From contig NZ_LN831197.1 of the NCBI RefSeq assembly GCF_001375535.1, forward strand, positions 161,183-225,182: 64,000 nt of DNA, in the 5' to 3' direction. Positions 33,335-42,963 of this stretch are shown one piece after another. Below the pieces are notes generated by a model. It ran no database searches and was not told the DNA's origin. It worked only from the letters and a program-made list of their open reading frames with translations. The stretch comes from Bacillus niameyensis. Lineage in GTDB: Bacteria; Bacillota; Bacilli; Bacillales; Bacillaceae_C. The first letter of the stretch is position 1; every line of letters starts with the position of its first letter. Position numbers and translations under genes: made by a program.

Positions 33335-34060
33335 TTATTTGCTGTCAATAGTTTCTCCCATTTTTAATAGGGGATCACTATAATCAGTGTTTAGCTTTGT
33401 AAAAATCGTCAACTTTAAAATAAAATCCGTATTTTCTTTTATAATTCCAGTGACCAGATCTTCCTCGTTTTTGGATTGATACATATGACTATCTTTAAGC
33501 CAGCCATCATTATTCTCAATTTCAACTACATTATCGCTCACAGCGGTTAATTGCTCTTTCATAGTTGCGACGGCATCTTCAATAGAGATGTCTTTTGGCA
33601 ATAGTTGAATCCTCATATTGTGGAAAGAATCCTCTTCAAGATAAAGGATATCACTATTTGGTTCTTCCCCTGTCAAAATATAGCCAGGTAAAACATAAAC
33701 TGAATAATCTTGATTATCGCTTCGCTTTAAAAAGGCGGTTTCCTCAGCTGTTTTTCCATTTATCGCAAATGTTAAATTTTTTTCCATAAGTCGGATTTTC
33801 TCAGTCTCTGTATTATTTTCCTCGGCATTCTGAGAATCATTATGACTACCTGTTTTGTCTTCCTGTTCGTTTTGTTTTTGATTTTCTTCTGATTCTTTAG
33901 TTGACTTTTCCCCGGAGCTCCCTTTCGAATTCTCTACTTGATTTTGTTCGGGAGTACCACCACTCCCAGTTGTTTCTTCATTTTCGTTAAGAGACTGTCC
34001 ACAAGCTGATAAAAGAAGTACAGCACCTATAATAAAAAGGATCTTTTTAAGTAACTTCAA
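33335..34060 (-). CDS. Hypothetical lipoprotein
   Basis: A 241-residue secreted lipoprotein I cannot assign to a family. The signal MKLLKKILFIIGAVLLLSAC ends in the lipobox LSAC. A long linker rich in Glu, Asn, Ser and Lys (about residues 23-90) follows, then a compact domain beginning IRLMEKNLTFAINGKTAEET and ending DPLLKMGETIDSK. Start ATG 34060 with GGAGGG upstream on the minus strand. No partner gene is obvious; the next minus-strand gene (CPBP protease) is 80 bases upstream. Confidence 0.8.
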   Translation of the reverse strand: MKLLKKILFIIGAVLLLSACGQSLNENEETTGSGGTPEQNQVENSKGSSGEKSTKESEENQKQNEQEDKTGSHNDSQNAEENNTETEKIRLMEKNLTFAINGKTAEETAFLKRSDNQDYSVYVLPGYILTGEEPNSDILYLEEDSFHNMRIQLLPKDISIEDAVATMKEQLTAVSDNVVEIENNDGWLKDSHMYQSKNEEDLVTGIIKENTDFILKLTIFTKLNTDYSDPLLKMGETIDSK

Positions 34061-34140
34061 ATTATTTATCCCTCCTTGAATAAAATGTCTTCTTATTCAA
34101 TTAGACGGAATAAGATAAATTTCGTTACACCCAGATTTTA

Positions 34141-34755
34141 TTAAGAGAGAGGGAAAAATATGAGTAGGAGCAAATCAAATAATAAATGGGAAACGATTAA
34201 CAGAGGTATACTACGTTTCCATACATACAGTAATCCCCAAAAAATCCCACTCACAAAAGCCATAATAATAAGTATTGGATAGTCAGTGAAAATAAATGCA
34301 CCTGCATATAAAGCAGCTGAGGCGAAAATACTAGAAAATGTACCCATATTATTCATAAACCTTTTTTGAATGAATCCTCGCCAGAACAATTCTTCTCCTG
34401 GCGCGATGATAAATATTAAAGCTAAGTACTGCCAAAACCATTCTGGAGAAAACCGGTCATACAATGTTGCTACAATTTTATCAAAGTTACCTGGTAAAAT
34501 CCCAAAAATCAAGTTACCAGCGGCGACAATAAGATATAAGCCTATCCCGGATATAACCCCAATTAACATATGCTTAGTATTAGCTGTTTTATCTTCAATT
34601 TTTTCATTCATAATCGTTATACTGATTAGCACTAACATAGTTGCTGTGTATAGATACCAAAATACTTGTTGCTTGTAATCAAAGGAAATAGAAATTAGTA
34701 AATAGGCTAATAATAGCCCCACTAAAACTTTCCAGTCTTTTAAGCTCCTAATCAT
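34141..34755 (-). CDS. CPBP family intramembrane metalloprotease
   Basis: A 204-residue membrane protein of the CAAX protease/bacteriocin-processing (Abi, CPBP) family. The glutamate motif APGEELFWRGFIQKR (E-E-x3-R) is near residue 120 and the C-terminal His motif is SHLLFDLLLL. Both lie in membrane segments, as needed for an intramembrane protease. The substrate is unknown; family members act in bacteriocin immunity, sortase-pathway control or prenyl-protein processing. Start ATG 34755 has AAGGG upstream. Confidence 0.85.
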   Translation of the reverse strand: MIRSLKDWKVLVGLLLAYLLISISFDYKQQVFWYLYTATMLVLISITIMNEKIEDKTANTKHMLIGVISGIGLYLIVAAGNLIFGILPGNFDKIVATLYDRFSPEWFWQYLALIFIIAPGEELFWRGFIQKRFMNNMGTFSSIFASAALYAGAFIFTDYPILIIMAFVSGIFWGLLYVWKRSIPLLIVSHLLFDLLLLIFFPLS

Positions 34756-34811
34756 TACAAAACCCTTTCTATAAAAATCGCTTTTATTCTTACTAGTTAA
34801 ATATTAAAATT

Positions 34812-34841
34812 AAAAAAAGGCAAGCGATTCCGCTTGCTTTT
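34812..34841 (-). terminator. Terminator after ykvS
   Basis: On the minus strand AAAAGCAAGCG pairs with CGCTTGCCTTTT around GAAT, followed by T. The stem starts within the ykvS stop codon. Confidence 0.85.
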
Positions 34842-35031
34842 AAATTTTCGATGTTTCTTTAATAATTTTATAATTTTTGTGGTTAACAACGGTTTTTTCT
34901 TCCAAATCATAATCTCGATAATTCTCCATATAGGTTAGATCTACAATGACGGAATTCTCATTAACCTTTTCAACAATTCCTTGAAGTCCATCTCTGAACT
35001 CTATGATATTCCCAACTTCAGCAATTTTCAT
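34840..35031 (-). CDS. ykvS: DUF2187 family protein YkvS
   Basis: A 63-residue protein with a predicted SH3-like beta-barrel (KIAEVGNIIEFRDGLQGIVE, then DLEEKTVVNHKNYKII). The family is common in Bacillaceae and its function is unknown. GGGAG lies just upstream of ATG 35031 on the minus strand. It precedes the pts genes in B. subtilis too. Confidence 0.88.
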   Translation of the reverse strand: MKIAEVGNIIEFRDGLQGIVEKVNENSVIVDLTYMENYRDYDLEEKTVVNHKNYKIIKETSKI

Positions 35032-35451
35032 TTACATTCTCTCCCTTGCTCTATATCCGGTCAGTGATTTTCGAGTTTGAACCTTTGTTATTGCACAAAA
35101 GTTTGAAAAAGAAGTATGGTCAACGATGAGTAGCAATTTTCACCCCAATGGTTTGGGTCTCGTTAACCAAATGGCCAGTAGGTAATTATTCGTAAATCCA
35201 GCTCAGACGGACAAGAATCTCTATTGTCATCAAAAGGATGACTTGATGTATTTAGTCTGTAATCGCTTTTCATAATATTTTGCACTATTTTATTAGAAAG
35301 TGCAAGAATATTATCGTCTAGGGGTAAGTTAAAGGATAAAGTAAAAAATTATTCGTATTTTACAGCGCAATGATTGACGAAATCAATAAAATTAGCTAAT
35401 TTTGTATTGTGAGGTCTTTTAATTTATTTTAACGAAAAGGAGTCGGGATTA
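35032..35451. other. Leader and control region of ptsHI and ykvS
   Basis: 420 bases between divergent genes. Visible: the ptsH promoter at 35374-35402 and an inverted repeat GAATATTATCG near 35307 beside AATATT sequences. I see no RNA antiterminator (RAT) site and no cre match. No ORF. Confidence 0.5.
35374..35402 (+). promoter_or_regulatory. Sigma-A promoter of ptsHI
   Basis: TTGACG at 35374-35379, 17 bases, TAATTT at 35397-35402. It lies about 50 bases before the ptsH start; AAAGGAG precedes the ATG. Confidence 0.6.
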
Positions 35452-35718
35452 ATGATCGAAAAACAATTTACTGTTGTTACTGATACTGGAATTCATGCAA
35501 GACCAGCAACGATGCTTGTTCAAACAGCGAGCAGGTATTCATCAGATATTCAATTAGAATATAAAGAGAAAAAGGTGAACTTGAAATCAATTATGGGTGT
35601 TATGTCACTCGGTATTGGTAAAAACGCTACTATTAGCATTAGCGCTGATGGAAATGATGAAGCAGAAGCTATCGCTGGAATTGAAGAATTGTTTGAAAAA
35701 GAAGGACTTGCAAAATAA
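35452..35718 (+). CDS. ptsH: Phosphocarrier protein HPr
   Basis: Small cytosolic carrier that passes phosphate from Enzyme I to the sugar-specific PTS permeases. In the 88-residue protein His15 in [10 protein letters not shown] is the site phosphorylated by Enzyme I, and Ser46 in [12 protein letters not shown] is the site of HPr kinase; HPr(Ser-P) is the CcpA co-repressor. This is relevant to the cre site at 43141. AAAGGAG lies 9-15 bases upstream. Its stop overlaps the ptsI start (TAATG). Confidence 0.98.
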   Translation: MIEKQFTVVTDTGIHARPATMLVQTASRYSSDIQLEYKEKKVNLKSIMGVMSLGIGKNATISISADGNDEAEAIAGIEELFEKEGLAK

Positions 35719-37436
35719 TGTCCACCATATTGAAAGGGATAGCAGCGTCTAGTGGAATTGCCATCGGAAAAGCATTTCGGCTTGTTGAACCGGACTTGTC
35801 TTTTGAGAAAATCGCTATCTCAGATGCTGATGAAGAGATTAATCGTCTTCATTCAGCATTAGATGCCGCCAAATCTGACCTTAAAACGATAAGGGATCAT
35901 GCTATGGCAAACCTTGGGGAAGATAAGGCGGCCATCTTTGATGCTCACCTTTTAGTATTAAGTGATCCTGAGCTAATCGGAGAGATAGAAGGGAAAGTCA
36001 GAACTAATAAAGTAAATTCAGAAAGCGCTTTAAAAGAAACAACGGACCAATATGTTAGTATTTTTGAACAGATGGATAATGAGTATATGAAGGAAAGAGC
36101 CGCTGATATTAAAGATGTTTCAAAACGGATACTTGCTCATTTATTAGGAGTTCAAATTCAAAGTCCAAGTATGGTTGCTGAAGAAGTGATTATCGTCGCT
36201 GAAGATTTGACGCCATCAGATACAGCACAACTAAACAAACAATTTGTCCGTGGGTTTACGACCAATATCGGAGGACGCACCTCGCATTCTGCTATCATGG
36301 CAAGATCATTAGAAATTCCAGCTGTGGTAGGGACTAAAACGATTACAAGCTCTATTCAAGATGGGGACTTGCTTGTTGTTGATGGAATGAATGGAGAGGT
36401 CCATGTTAATCCTACCTCGGAGGCTGTTCAAAAATTTGAGGAAATGCAGAAGAATTATGAACAGCAAAAGGCAGAATGGGCACTATTGAAAAATGAGGCT
36501 ACTGTAACAAGTGATGGTGTTCATTTAGAACTAGCAGCTAATATTGGTTCTCCAAACGATATAGAGGCTGTTCTCAAAAATGGTGGAGAGGCAGTAGGAT
36601 TATATAGAACTGAATTTCTTTTTATGGAAAGGGATCAGTTGCCTTCCGAAGACGAACAGTTCGAAGCGTATAAAACTGTATTAGAAAAAATGGAGGGGAG
36701 ATCTGTAGTTGTTCGAACACTTGATATCGGAGGAGATAAAAAACTCCCGTATCTTCAGTTGCCAGATGAGCTCAATCCATTTTTAGGAATTCGTGCTATT
36801 AGGCTCTGTTTAGAAGAACAAGATCTTTTTCGAACGCAACTTCGAGCTTTGTTACGAGCTAGCATCTATGGGAAATTGAGAATTATGTTCCCGATGATTG
36901 CCACTCTCGATGAATTTCAATCCGCTAAGAAAATTTTATTAGAAGAAAAACAAAACCTTCTCAATTCTGGCATCAAAGTATCAGATGACATTGAAATAGG
37001 GATTATGGTTGAAATTCCTTCGACAGCAGTATTAGCTGACCAACTTGCAAAAGAAGTTGATTTTTTCAGCATTGGAACGAATGATTTAATTCAGTATACA
37101 ATGGCAGCTGATCGAATGAATGAGCGAGTTTCTTATTTGTATCAACCTTATAATCCAGCTATTTTACGGTTAGTTAAAATGGTTATTGATGGTGCCCACG
37201 CTCAAGGTAAATGGGCAGGAATGTGTGGAGAAATGGCAGGAGATGAGCTAGCTATTCCACTCTTAGTCGGTTTAGGACTAGATGAATTTTCTATGAGTGC
37301 ATCTTCTATACTTAAAGCAAGGAATCAAATTAAGCATCTTGACCAGAAGGAAATGAAGGTATTAGCTGAAAAAGCTCTTTCCATGCAAACTGCTGGACAG
37401 GTTGTAGAACTAGTCAAAAAAGAAACAGAACTGTAA
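35718..37436 (+). CDS. ptsI: PTS Enzyme I (phosphoenolpyruvate--protein phosphotransferase)
   Basis: First enzyme of the sugar phosphotransferase system; it takes phosphate from PEP and gives it to HPr. The 572-residue protein has the phospho-His domain [20 protein letters not shown] near residue 190, the PEP-binding barrel with [36 protein letters not shown] and [14 protein letters not shown], and the Cys of GMCGEMAGD. Translationally coupled to ptsH; the operon ends at a strong terminator. No ptsG or glcT is present upstream, unlike B. subtilis. Confidence 0.98.
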   Translation: MSTILKGIAASSGIAIGKAFRLVEPDLSFEKIAISDADEEINRLHSALDAAKSDLKTIRDHAMANLGEDKAAIFDAHLLVLSDPELIGEIEGKVRTNKVNSESALKETTDQYVSIFEQMDNEYMKERAADIKDVSKRILAHLLGVQIQSPSMVAEEVIIVAEDLTPSDTAQLNKQFVRGFTTNIGGRTSHSAIMARSLEIPAVVGTKTITSSIQDGDLLVVDGMNGEVHVNPTSEAVQKFEEMQKNYEQQKAEWALLKNEATVTSDGVHLELAANIGSPNDIEAVLKNGGEAVGLYRTEFLFMERDQLPSEDEQFEAYKTVLEKMEGRSVVVRTLDIGGDKKLPYLQLPDELNPFLGIRAIRLCLEEQDLFRTQLRALLRASIYGKLRIMFPMIATLDEFQSAKKILLEEKQNLLNSGIKVSDDIEIGIMVEIPSTAVLADQLAKEVDFFSIGTNDLIQYTMAADRMNERVSYLYQPYNPAILRLVKMVIDGAHAQGKWAGMCGEMAGDELAIPLLVGLGLDEFSMSASSILKARNQIKHLDQKEMKVLAEKALSMQTAGQVVELVKKETEL

Positions 37437-37544
37437 CATAATTGTAAACAGTTTTAATGTGTATAGAATGATAAAAAGTGGTAAAGAATAGGGAACATGA
37501 TTGATTTGACTTTTGTCATTTCATTCTCATTTTTCCCCCTTTTT

Positions 37545-37577
37545 CGCCGGATCGGATGACGATCCGGTGTTTTTTTT
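37545..37577 (+). terminator. Terminator of ptsHI
   Basis: CGCCGGATCG pairs with CGATCCGGTG around GATGA, followed by eight T. Confidence 0.9.
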
Positions 37578-37670
37578 ATGGGGAATGAAAATCTGACTTT
37601 ATCCTAGAGTTTAGCTTAATAAAGGATTCAGTGTATAATGAAAAAAAGATATGATTTGGGAGGCGAGATG

Positions 37671-38456
37671 ATGGACTTAGGTCTAAAAGGTAAGAATGTA
37701 CTCGTTGTGGCATCGAGCCAAGGGATTGGAAAGGCAATTGCTCAAACATTAGTTCAAGAAGGATCAAACGTAATGCTAGCGAGCCGTAATGAGATAAAAC
37801 TTAATCTAGTTAAAGAGGAACTTGAACTTTATGAGAGCGGTAAAGTAGATTGGGTCCAATGTGATCTAACGAAGCCGGAAGAAATCAAAGCAATGGTTGA
37901 AAAGACAGTAAATCGATTTGGCGGTCTAGATATTTTAGTCAATAATGCAGGTGGGCCACCAGCAGGCGGGTTTGAAGATATGGATGATGAGAAGTGGAAT
38001 GCAGCTTTCGAGTTAAATTTACTTTCTTATATTCGTGTTATTCGAGCTGCCTTACCTCATTTGAAAGAAAATGGCGGTCGTATTATTAATATTGCGTCTT
38101 CTTCCATACGTGAACCAATCCCAGGTTTAATTCTTTCGAATACATTCAGAATGGGGATCGTTGGGCTTGCTAAAACATTAGCGGATGAATTTGCTCCATA
38201 TAATATTTTGGTCAATACGGTAGCTCCCGGTAGAATTTTAACAGAGCGTATTAGCCAATTAGATGAGGTCAATGCCGTGAAAAGTGGCAAAACGCTTGAT
38301 GAGGTTGCAAGAACGGCTGAGGATGCGATCCCCCTTAAGAGATCAGGAACTCCAGAAGAGTTTGCAAAAGTGGTTGCTTTTTTGGTTTCAGATGCAAATA
38401 CATATATGACGGGGAGCAGTTTCTTCGTTGATGGCGGTAAATTAAGATCCGTTTAA
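37671..38456 (+). CDS. Divergent SDR protein lacking the Tyr-Lys pair
   Basis: A 261-residue short-chain dehydrogenase-fold protein. The cofactor loop reads VVASSQGIGKAIA rather than TGxxxGIG, and NNAGGPPAGGF follows near residue 88. Where classical SDR enzymes carry Y-x3-K, aligned from the downstream GLAKTL helix, this one has SNTFR (ILSNTFRMGIVGLAKTLADE): Ser and Arg replace Tyr and Lys. A Ser-rich stretch (IASSSIREPIP) holds the usual Ser. I recall a subgroup of FabG-like proteins with SNTxR here, so this is a family feature rather than decay, but the chemistry is unclear. ATG 37671 has GGGAGG at 7 bases. Thirty bases before ykwC; probably one operon. Confidence 0.85.
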   Translation: MDLGLKGKNVLVVASSQGIGKAIAQTLVQEGSNVMLASRNEIKLNLVKEELELYESGKVDWVQCDLTKPEEIKAMVEKTVNRFGGLDILVNNAGGPPAGGFEDMDDEKWNAAFELNLLSYIRVIRAALPHLKENGGRIINIASSSIREPIPGLILSNTFRMGIVGLAKTLADEFAPYNILVNTVAPGRILTERISQLDEVNAVKSGKTLDEVARTAEDAIPLKRSGTPEEFAKVVAFLVSDANTYMTGSSFFVDGGKLRSV

Positions 38457-38485
38457 GAATGTAAAAGAGCTAAGGGGATGGAAAA

Positions 38486-39358
38486 GTGGAAAAAACAATT
38501 GGTTTTATCGGTTTAGGTGTAATGGGGAAAAGTATGGCGCTAAACTTAATGGAAAAAGGTTATCGTCTAGATGTATACACACGTACGAAAGAAAAGGCAA
38601 GGGAGTTACTGGAAAAAGGGGCACGTTGGCAAAATACACCTAAAGAAATTGCAGAAAATGCCGAAATAATTATTACGATGGTTGGTTATCCAAAGGATGT
38701 TGAAGGTGTTTATTTTGGTCAAGACGGAATTTTCTCGGTAGCAAAAGAAGGAACGATTGTAATTGATATGACAACATCAACTCCAACGCTTGCAAAGAAA
38801 ATTTATGAAGAGGGTAAAAAGAAACAAATTTTCGCACTGGATGCCCCAGTCTCAGGTGGGGATATTGGTGCTCAAAAAGGAACTTTGTCCATTATGGTTG
38901 GTGGGGATCGTCAAACATTTGAAGATTGTCAGTCAGTGTTTTCGACTTTAGGAGAAAATATTGTTTATCAAGGTGAAGCCGGAGCTGGTCAGCATACGAA
39001 AATGTGCAATCAAATTGCGATTGCTTCCAATATGATTGGAGTAATGGAAGCATTCATTTATGCGAACAAGGCAGGGCTAGATCCCGACAAAGTTTTACAA
39101 TCTATAAGTGCAGGAGCTGCTGGTAGTTGGTCTATGTCCAATTTAATCCCTCGGGTTATTAAAAAAGACTATTCACCAGGTTTTTTCATTAAACATTTCA
39201 TTAAAGATATGGGGATTGCATTAGAGGAAGCTGAAAAAATGAACTTGCATTTACCTGGCCTTGAACTTGCAAAAACAATGTATGATTCTCTAGCTATAAA
39301 AGGAGAGGAAAATAACGGCACCCAGGCTTTGATAAAATATTGGAATAATCCTTCGTAA
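38486..39358 (+). CDS. ykwC: 3-Hydroxyisobutyrate dehydrogenase-family protein YkwC
   Basis: A 290-residue beta-hydroxyacid dehydrogenase. The NAD(P) motif is GFIGLGVMGKSMALNLMEKG, the substrate-binding motif DAPVSGGDIGAQKGTLSIMV is near residue 118, and the catalytic Lys is in GAGQHTKMCNQIAIASNM. Members oxidise small 3-hydroxyacids; the specific substrate is unknown. GTG 38486 has AAGGGGA upstream. B. subtilis ykwC lies in the same neighbourhood (near cheV). Confidence 0.9.
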   Translation: MEKTIGFIGLGVMGKSMALNLMEKGYRLDVYTRTKEKARELLEKGARWQNTPKEIAENAEIIITMVGYPKDVEGVYFGQDGIFSVAKEGTIVIDMTTSTPTLAKKIYEEGKKKQIFALDAPVSGGDIGAQKGTLSIMVGGDRQTFEDCQSVFSTLGENIVYQGEAGAGQHTKMCNQIAIASNMIGVMEAFIYANKAGLDPDKVLQSISAGAAGSWSMSNLIPRVIKKDYSPGFFIKHFIKDMGIALEEAEKMNLHLPGLELAKTMYDSLAIKGEENNGTQALIKYWNNPS

Positions 39359-39386
39359 ATGTAAGCACTTGAAAGGCAGGAAAGGT

Positions 39387-40292
39387 ATGGAAAAGGGAAT
39401 TTTATTAGAGAGTGGAACAAACGAGTTAGAAATTATTGAGTTTAAAATACAGGATCATCGATTTGGTATTAATGTCTTAAAAGTAAGAGAAATTATTCAC
39501 CCAATGCCGATCACTAAAATCCCCCATGCACATCATTACATATTGGGGATTATTCAGCTACGTGGTGAGGTGCTACCTGTCATTAGTTTGGAAAGAGCGT
39601 TAGACATAGATACATCTACTGAACGTGATAGCATGAACGATAAGTTTGTTGTTACTGAATTTAATCAACAGAAGGTTGTATTTCATATTCACAGTGTAAG
39701 TAAGATTATGCGTATTTCATGGGATCAAATAGAAAAGCCATCAGAAATTTATACCTTAGATTCTTCCAATATTATCGGAGTTATAAAAGATAAAGATAAT
39801 ATGATTTTATTGTTGGATTTTGAAAAGATAGTTGTTGATATTAACCCTGATGCAGGGATTAATACTTCAAAAATTAAAGAATTAGGACGAAGAGAAAGAT
39901 CGGAGAAACAAATTTTAGTGGCCGAAGACTCTCCACTTTTAAGAAAGTTGTTGAAGGAGACATTATCAGCTGCTGGTTATGATCGTGTCGCATTTTTTGA
40001 AAACGGTCGAGAGGCACTAAGCTATATGGAGTCAATTATTCAAGAGGGCAAGGATGTTTATAGGGAAATTCAGCTAGTGATTACCGATATCGAAATGCCG
40101 CAGATGGACGGTCATCACTTTACAAGAAGAATTAAAGATAATCCTCTAATGTCCAAGCTTCCGGTTATTATTTTTTCATCTTTAATAACAGATGATATTT
40201 TCCATAAAGGTGAGATTGTCGGTGCCAATGCACAAATTACGAAACCACAAATTGGTGAACTAGTATTAAAAATTGATCACAATATATTGTAA
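39387..40292 (+). CDS. cheV: Chemotaxis coupling protein CheV
   Basis: A 301-residue CheW-response regulator fusion that links chemoreceptors to the kinase CheA and takes part in adaptation. Residues about 15-150 form the CheW domain (IIEFKIQDHRFGINVLKVRE; HHYILGIIQLRGEVLPVISL) and about 172-300 the receiver domain, with acidic pocket VAEDSPLLRKLL, phospho-acceptor Asp in QLVITDIEMPQMDGHHF and the conserved Lys in AQITKPQIGEL. ATG 39387 has GGAAAGG upstream. Its only chemotaxis relative in the window is itself; the che and fla operons are elsewhere. A hairpin terminator follows. Confidence 0.96.
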   Translation: MEKGILLESGTNELEIIEFKIQDHRFGINVLKVREIIHPMPITKIPHAHHYILGIIQLRGEVLPVISLERALDIDTSTERDSMNDKFVVTEFNQQKVVFHIHSVSKIMRISWDQIEKPSEIYTLDSSNIIGVIKDKDNMILLLDFEKIVVDINPDAGINTSKIKELGRRERSEKQILVAEDSPLLRKLLKETLSAAGYDRVAFFENGREALSYMESIIQEGKDVYREIQLVITDIEMPQMDGHHFTRRIKDNPLMSKLPVIIFSSLITDDIFHKGEIVGANAQITKPQIGELVLKIDHNIL

Positions 40293-40293
40293 C

Positions 40294-40335
40294 GGAAAAC
40301 AGGTGGAGAATAGCCTTCTCCACCTGTTCCATTTT
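40294..40335 (+). terminator. Terminator of cheV
   Basis: GGAAAACAGGTGGAGAA pairs with TTCTCCACCTGTTCC (one bulge), followed by ATTTTAAATT. Confidence 0.75.
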
Positions 40336-40390
40336 AAATTCCAATAATTAGAAAACTTTCAGCCTCTTTAAAAAGCTCATATGTTCCTTT

Positions 40391-40697
40391 ATTTATCAAA
40401 AAAGCGAAGTTTTGTCTCTGAGAACGCCTATCGGAGACAAATACTCCGATTCTAAGCTAGATTTGTCTCTGATCATGTGTATCAGCGACATTATTTATCA
40501 AAAAAGCGAAGTTTTGTCTCTGAGAACGCCTATCGGAGACAAATTATTCCAATTCTAAGCCAGATTTGTCTCTGATCATGTGCATCAGCGACATTATTTA
40601 TCAAAAAAGCGAAGTTTTGTCTCTGAGTACGTCTATCGGAGACAAATTATCCAATTCTAAGCCAGATTTGTCTCTGATCATGTGCATCAGCGACATT
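40391..40697. repeat. Three tandem 102-103-bp repeats with paired hairpins
   Basis: Copies at 40391-40492, 40493-40595 and 40596-40697, followed by a few bases of a fourth. Each unit starts ATTTATCAAAAAAGCGAAG and contains two inverted repeats: TTTGTCTC...GAGACAAA and TGTCTCTGAT...ATCAGCGACA. Copies differ at few positions, and the differences fall mostly in loops and spacers. The unit contains no ORF. It fills the gap between cheV and ysdB, i.e. the junction between two blocks that are far apart in B. subtilis. Confidence 0.95.
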
Positions 40698-40714
40698 ATT
40701 TGTAAATGAAGGTG

Positions 40715-41104
40715 TTATGATTGATTTTTTGCCATTAATTCTTTAATGGGACTTTTCCAATCAATTTCACTGTCTGGATATCGAAGTTGGATCTCATTTT
40801 CAATAAACTTAAAATCTTCATAGGATAGTCCTTTTAACAGATCGGGATTATGAGGCCAAACAAAAATGGAAACAACTTCAAAGGAACGTTCAGTTGTACC
40901 CAGGTATTTTTCGCCTTCAAACATGACACCATTATAGGTAATTAGAAAATTTTTTCTAATATTATCCGGCACATCATAGAAAAAATACTTTTTTTGTTCA
41001 TGAGCTGCTTCAAGTTTTCGCTTTGGGTCGAGGATAAACTTAATCATCCTATAAATGAGATAAATAATAAAGGCAATAATGACGATTCTCAATATGTGAA
41101 TCAT
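40715..41104 (-). CDS. ysdB: YsdB family membrane-anchored protein
   Basis: A 129-residue protein with one N-terminal membrane helix (ILRIVIIAFIIYLIYRMIKF) and a basic-acidic soluble domain (FEGEKYLGTTERSFEVVSIF; SEIDWKSPIKELMAK). It fits my memory of B. subtilis YsdB, described as a sigma-W pathway protein; function is not known. ATG 41104 has GGAGG at 8 bases on the minus strand. Next to ysdC-type peptidase as in B. subtilis, though here on the opposite strand to it. Confidence 0.75.
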   Translation of the reverse strand: MIHILRIVIIAFIIYLIYRMIKFILDPKRKLEAAHEQKKYFFYDVPDNIRKNFLITYNGVMFEGEKYLGTTERSFEVVSIFVWPHNPDLLKGLSYEDFKFIENEIQLRYPDSEIDWKSPIKELMAKNQS

Positions 41105-41211
41105 GGCAGGGGCCTCCAATTCGGTTAATCTACTTGGCTATACGAATCAGAATTCAAAAGGTTTCATTTATTTTTTGATATAATAAGTATGGAATTAAGG
41201 AGGGATTGAGA

Positions 41212-41703
41212 TTGACAATGCAAGAATGGTTTGAAATGCAACGAAAATTGGACCAATATATTGAGGAAGAACACGGTTTACAAAGTCGGTCATTATTTGA
41301 AGAAAAAATTATGGCTCTGCTTGTTGAAATTGGTGAGCTTGCCAATGAAACAAGATGTTTTAAATTTTGGAGTAAAAAACCTGCCTCCAATAGTGATATT
41401 ATTCTTGAAGAGTATGTCGATGGTATTCATTTTATTTTATCGCTTGGGTTGGAACTTGGCTTTTCCGAGCAATCCTTTACGATTGTCTCCTATGAAGGTA
41501 ACGATGATTTAGTCAGATGCTTTTTAACTGTATACCACCTTGTTGATGAACTGCGCCAATCAAGATCTATTGAAGAGTATGAACAGTTACTTCGACAATA
41601 CTTTATTTTAGGACAATCACTTGGTTTTACGATTGCCGATGTTCAAGAAGCTTATAAAGCTAAAAATGAAGTTAATTATAAAAGACAACAAGAGGGCTAT
41701 TAG
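41212..41703 (+). CDS. Dimeric (all-alpha) dUTPase family protein
   Basis: A 163-residue all-helical NTP pyrophosphatase that probably hydrolyses dUTP to dUMP and PPi, keeping uracil out of DNA. Metal-binding motifs are visible: KIMALLVEIGELANETR (E-x2-E type) and EEYVDGIHFILSLG (E-x3-D), with the KFWSKK segment seen in the family. AAGGAGGG at 41197-41204 best fits TTG 41212; TTG 41206 and ATG 41218 are alternatives. It is followed by ysdC after 61 bases. Confidence 0.85.
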   Translation: MTMQEWFEMQRKLDQYIEEEHGLQSRSLFEEKIMALLVEIGELANETRCFKFWSKKPASNSDIILEEYVDGIHFILSLGLELGFSEQSFTIVSYEGNDDLVRCFLTVYHLVDELRQSRSIEEYEQLLRQYFILGQSLGFTIADVQEAYKAKNEVNYKRQQEGY

Positions 41704-41764
41704 TAGCATTTCTCTTTTCAGATTTATTATAATATGGATAGACATTTCAAAGGAGGGGATCTAA

Positions 41765-42850
41765 TTGACAAAGCTTGATGAAACGCTAGTCATGTTAAAA
41801 GATTTAACAGATGCTAAAGGAATTCCTGGTAATGAAAAAGAGCCAAGGGATGTAATGAAAAAGTACATATCACCATTTGCAACAGACGTTGAATCAGATG
41901 GACTTGGGAGTTTAATCGCAAAAAAAGTCGGAGAAGAGAATGGTCCGAAAATTATGATTGCCGGGCACTTAGATGAAGTCGGCTTCATGATCACTCAGAT
42001 CGATGACAAAGGTTTTTTACGTTTTCAAACAGTTGGTGGTTGGTGGTCGCAAGTAATGCTTGCACAACGTGTTACAATCGTTACTTTTAAAGGTGATCTG
42101 ACTGGAGTAATTGGTTCTAAGCCTCCTCACATATTATCTCCAGAAGCACGTAAGAAACCTGTAGATATTAAGGATATGTTTATTGATATAGGTGCATCCA
42201 GCCGTGAACAGGCTATGGAGTGGGGTGTACGACCTGGAGATATGGTAGTACCTTACTTTGAATTTACAGTCATGAATAATGAGAAAATGCTTTTAGCGAA
42301 GGCATGGGATAATCGAATCGGTTGTGCAATTGCTATTGATGTTTTGAAAAATTTAAAAGATGAAAATCATCCAAACGTCGTTTATGGTGTCGGTACAGTA
42401 CAAGAAGAGGTCGGGCTTCGTGGTGCCAAAACAGCTGCCAATAAGATTCAACCAGATATTGCGATTGCTGTTGACGTTGGTATTGCTGGTGACACTCCAG
42501 GAATTACTGAAAAAGAAGCTCAAAGTAAAATGGGAAATGGTCCACAAATTATTTTATATGATGCCTCGATGGTTTCCCATAAAGGATTGCGTGACCTCAT
42601 AACGACTGTAGCTGATGAATTGAATATACCTTATCAGTTTGATGCTATACCTGGTGGAGGAACAGATGCTGGTTCTATTCATTTAGCTGCTGAAGGAGCT
42701 CCTTCTATTGCTATGACTATTGCAACTCGGTATATTCACTCCCATGCGGGTATCCTTCATCGTGATGATTATGAAAATGCAGTTAAACTGATTACTGAGG
42801 TTTGTAAGCGGCTAGATCGTGAAACGGTGGATAAAATTACTTATGAATAA
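41765..42850 (+). CDS. ysdC: M42 family metallopeptidase YsdC
   Basis: Cytosolic aminopeptidase of the M42 family, 361 residues, second in the window after yhfE. Metal ligands: [10 protein letters not shown] near residue 67, [11 protein letters not shown] with the bridging Asp, [10 protein letters not shown] with catalytic and ligand Glu, AVDVGIAGD, and [10 protein letters not shown] near the C-terminus. TTG 41765 follows AAAGGAGGGG; the next in-frame codons give [10 protein letters not shown], typical of the family. Order ysdB-ysdC is kept from B. subtilis. Confidence 0.94.
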   Translation: MTKLDETLVMLKDLTDAKGIPGNEKEPRDVMKKYISPFATDVESDGLGSLIAKKVGEENGPKIMIAGHLDEVGFMITQIDDKGFLRFQTVGGWWSQVMLAQRVTIVTFKGDLTGVIGSKPPHILSPEARKKPVDIKDMFIDIGASSREQAMEWGVRPGDMVVPYFEFTVMNNEKMLLAKAWDNRIGCAIAIDVLKNLKDENHPNVVYGVGTVQEEVGLRGAKTAANKIQPDIAIAVDVGIAGDTPGITEKEAQSKMGNGPQIILYDASMVSHKGLRDLITTVADELNIPYQFDAIPGGGTDAGSIHLAAEGAPSIAMTIATRYIHSHAGILHRDDYENAVKLITEVCKRLDRETVDKITYE

Positions 42851-42920
42851 GCAGTAAATCTTAACCACCTGAATTGCCGGGTAGAGGAAACTAATTTCAC
42901 AATATATTTTAAGTGATTTA

Positions 42921-42963
42921 AAAAAACCAGAAATCGATCATTACAAGATTTCTGGTTTTTTTT
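42921..42963 (+). terminator. Terminator of ysdC
   Basis: AAAAACCAGAAATC pairs with GATTTCTGGTTTTT, followed by more T. Confidence 0.9.

Noticed and set aside
35032..35451. RAT/GlcT antiterminator ahead of ptsHI
   Set aside because: No convincing RAT-terminator overlap; ptsG and glcT are absent and a normal promoter lies close to ptsH.
40391..40697. CRISPR array
   Set aside because: Units are contiguous 102-bp repeats without unique spacers, and no cas gene is present.
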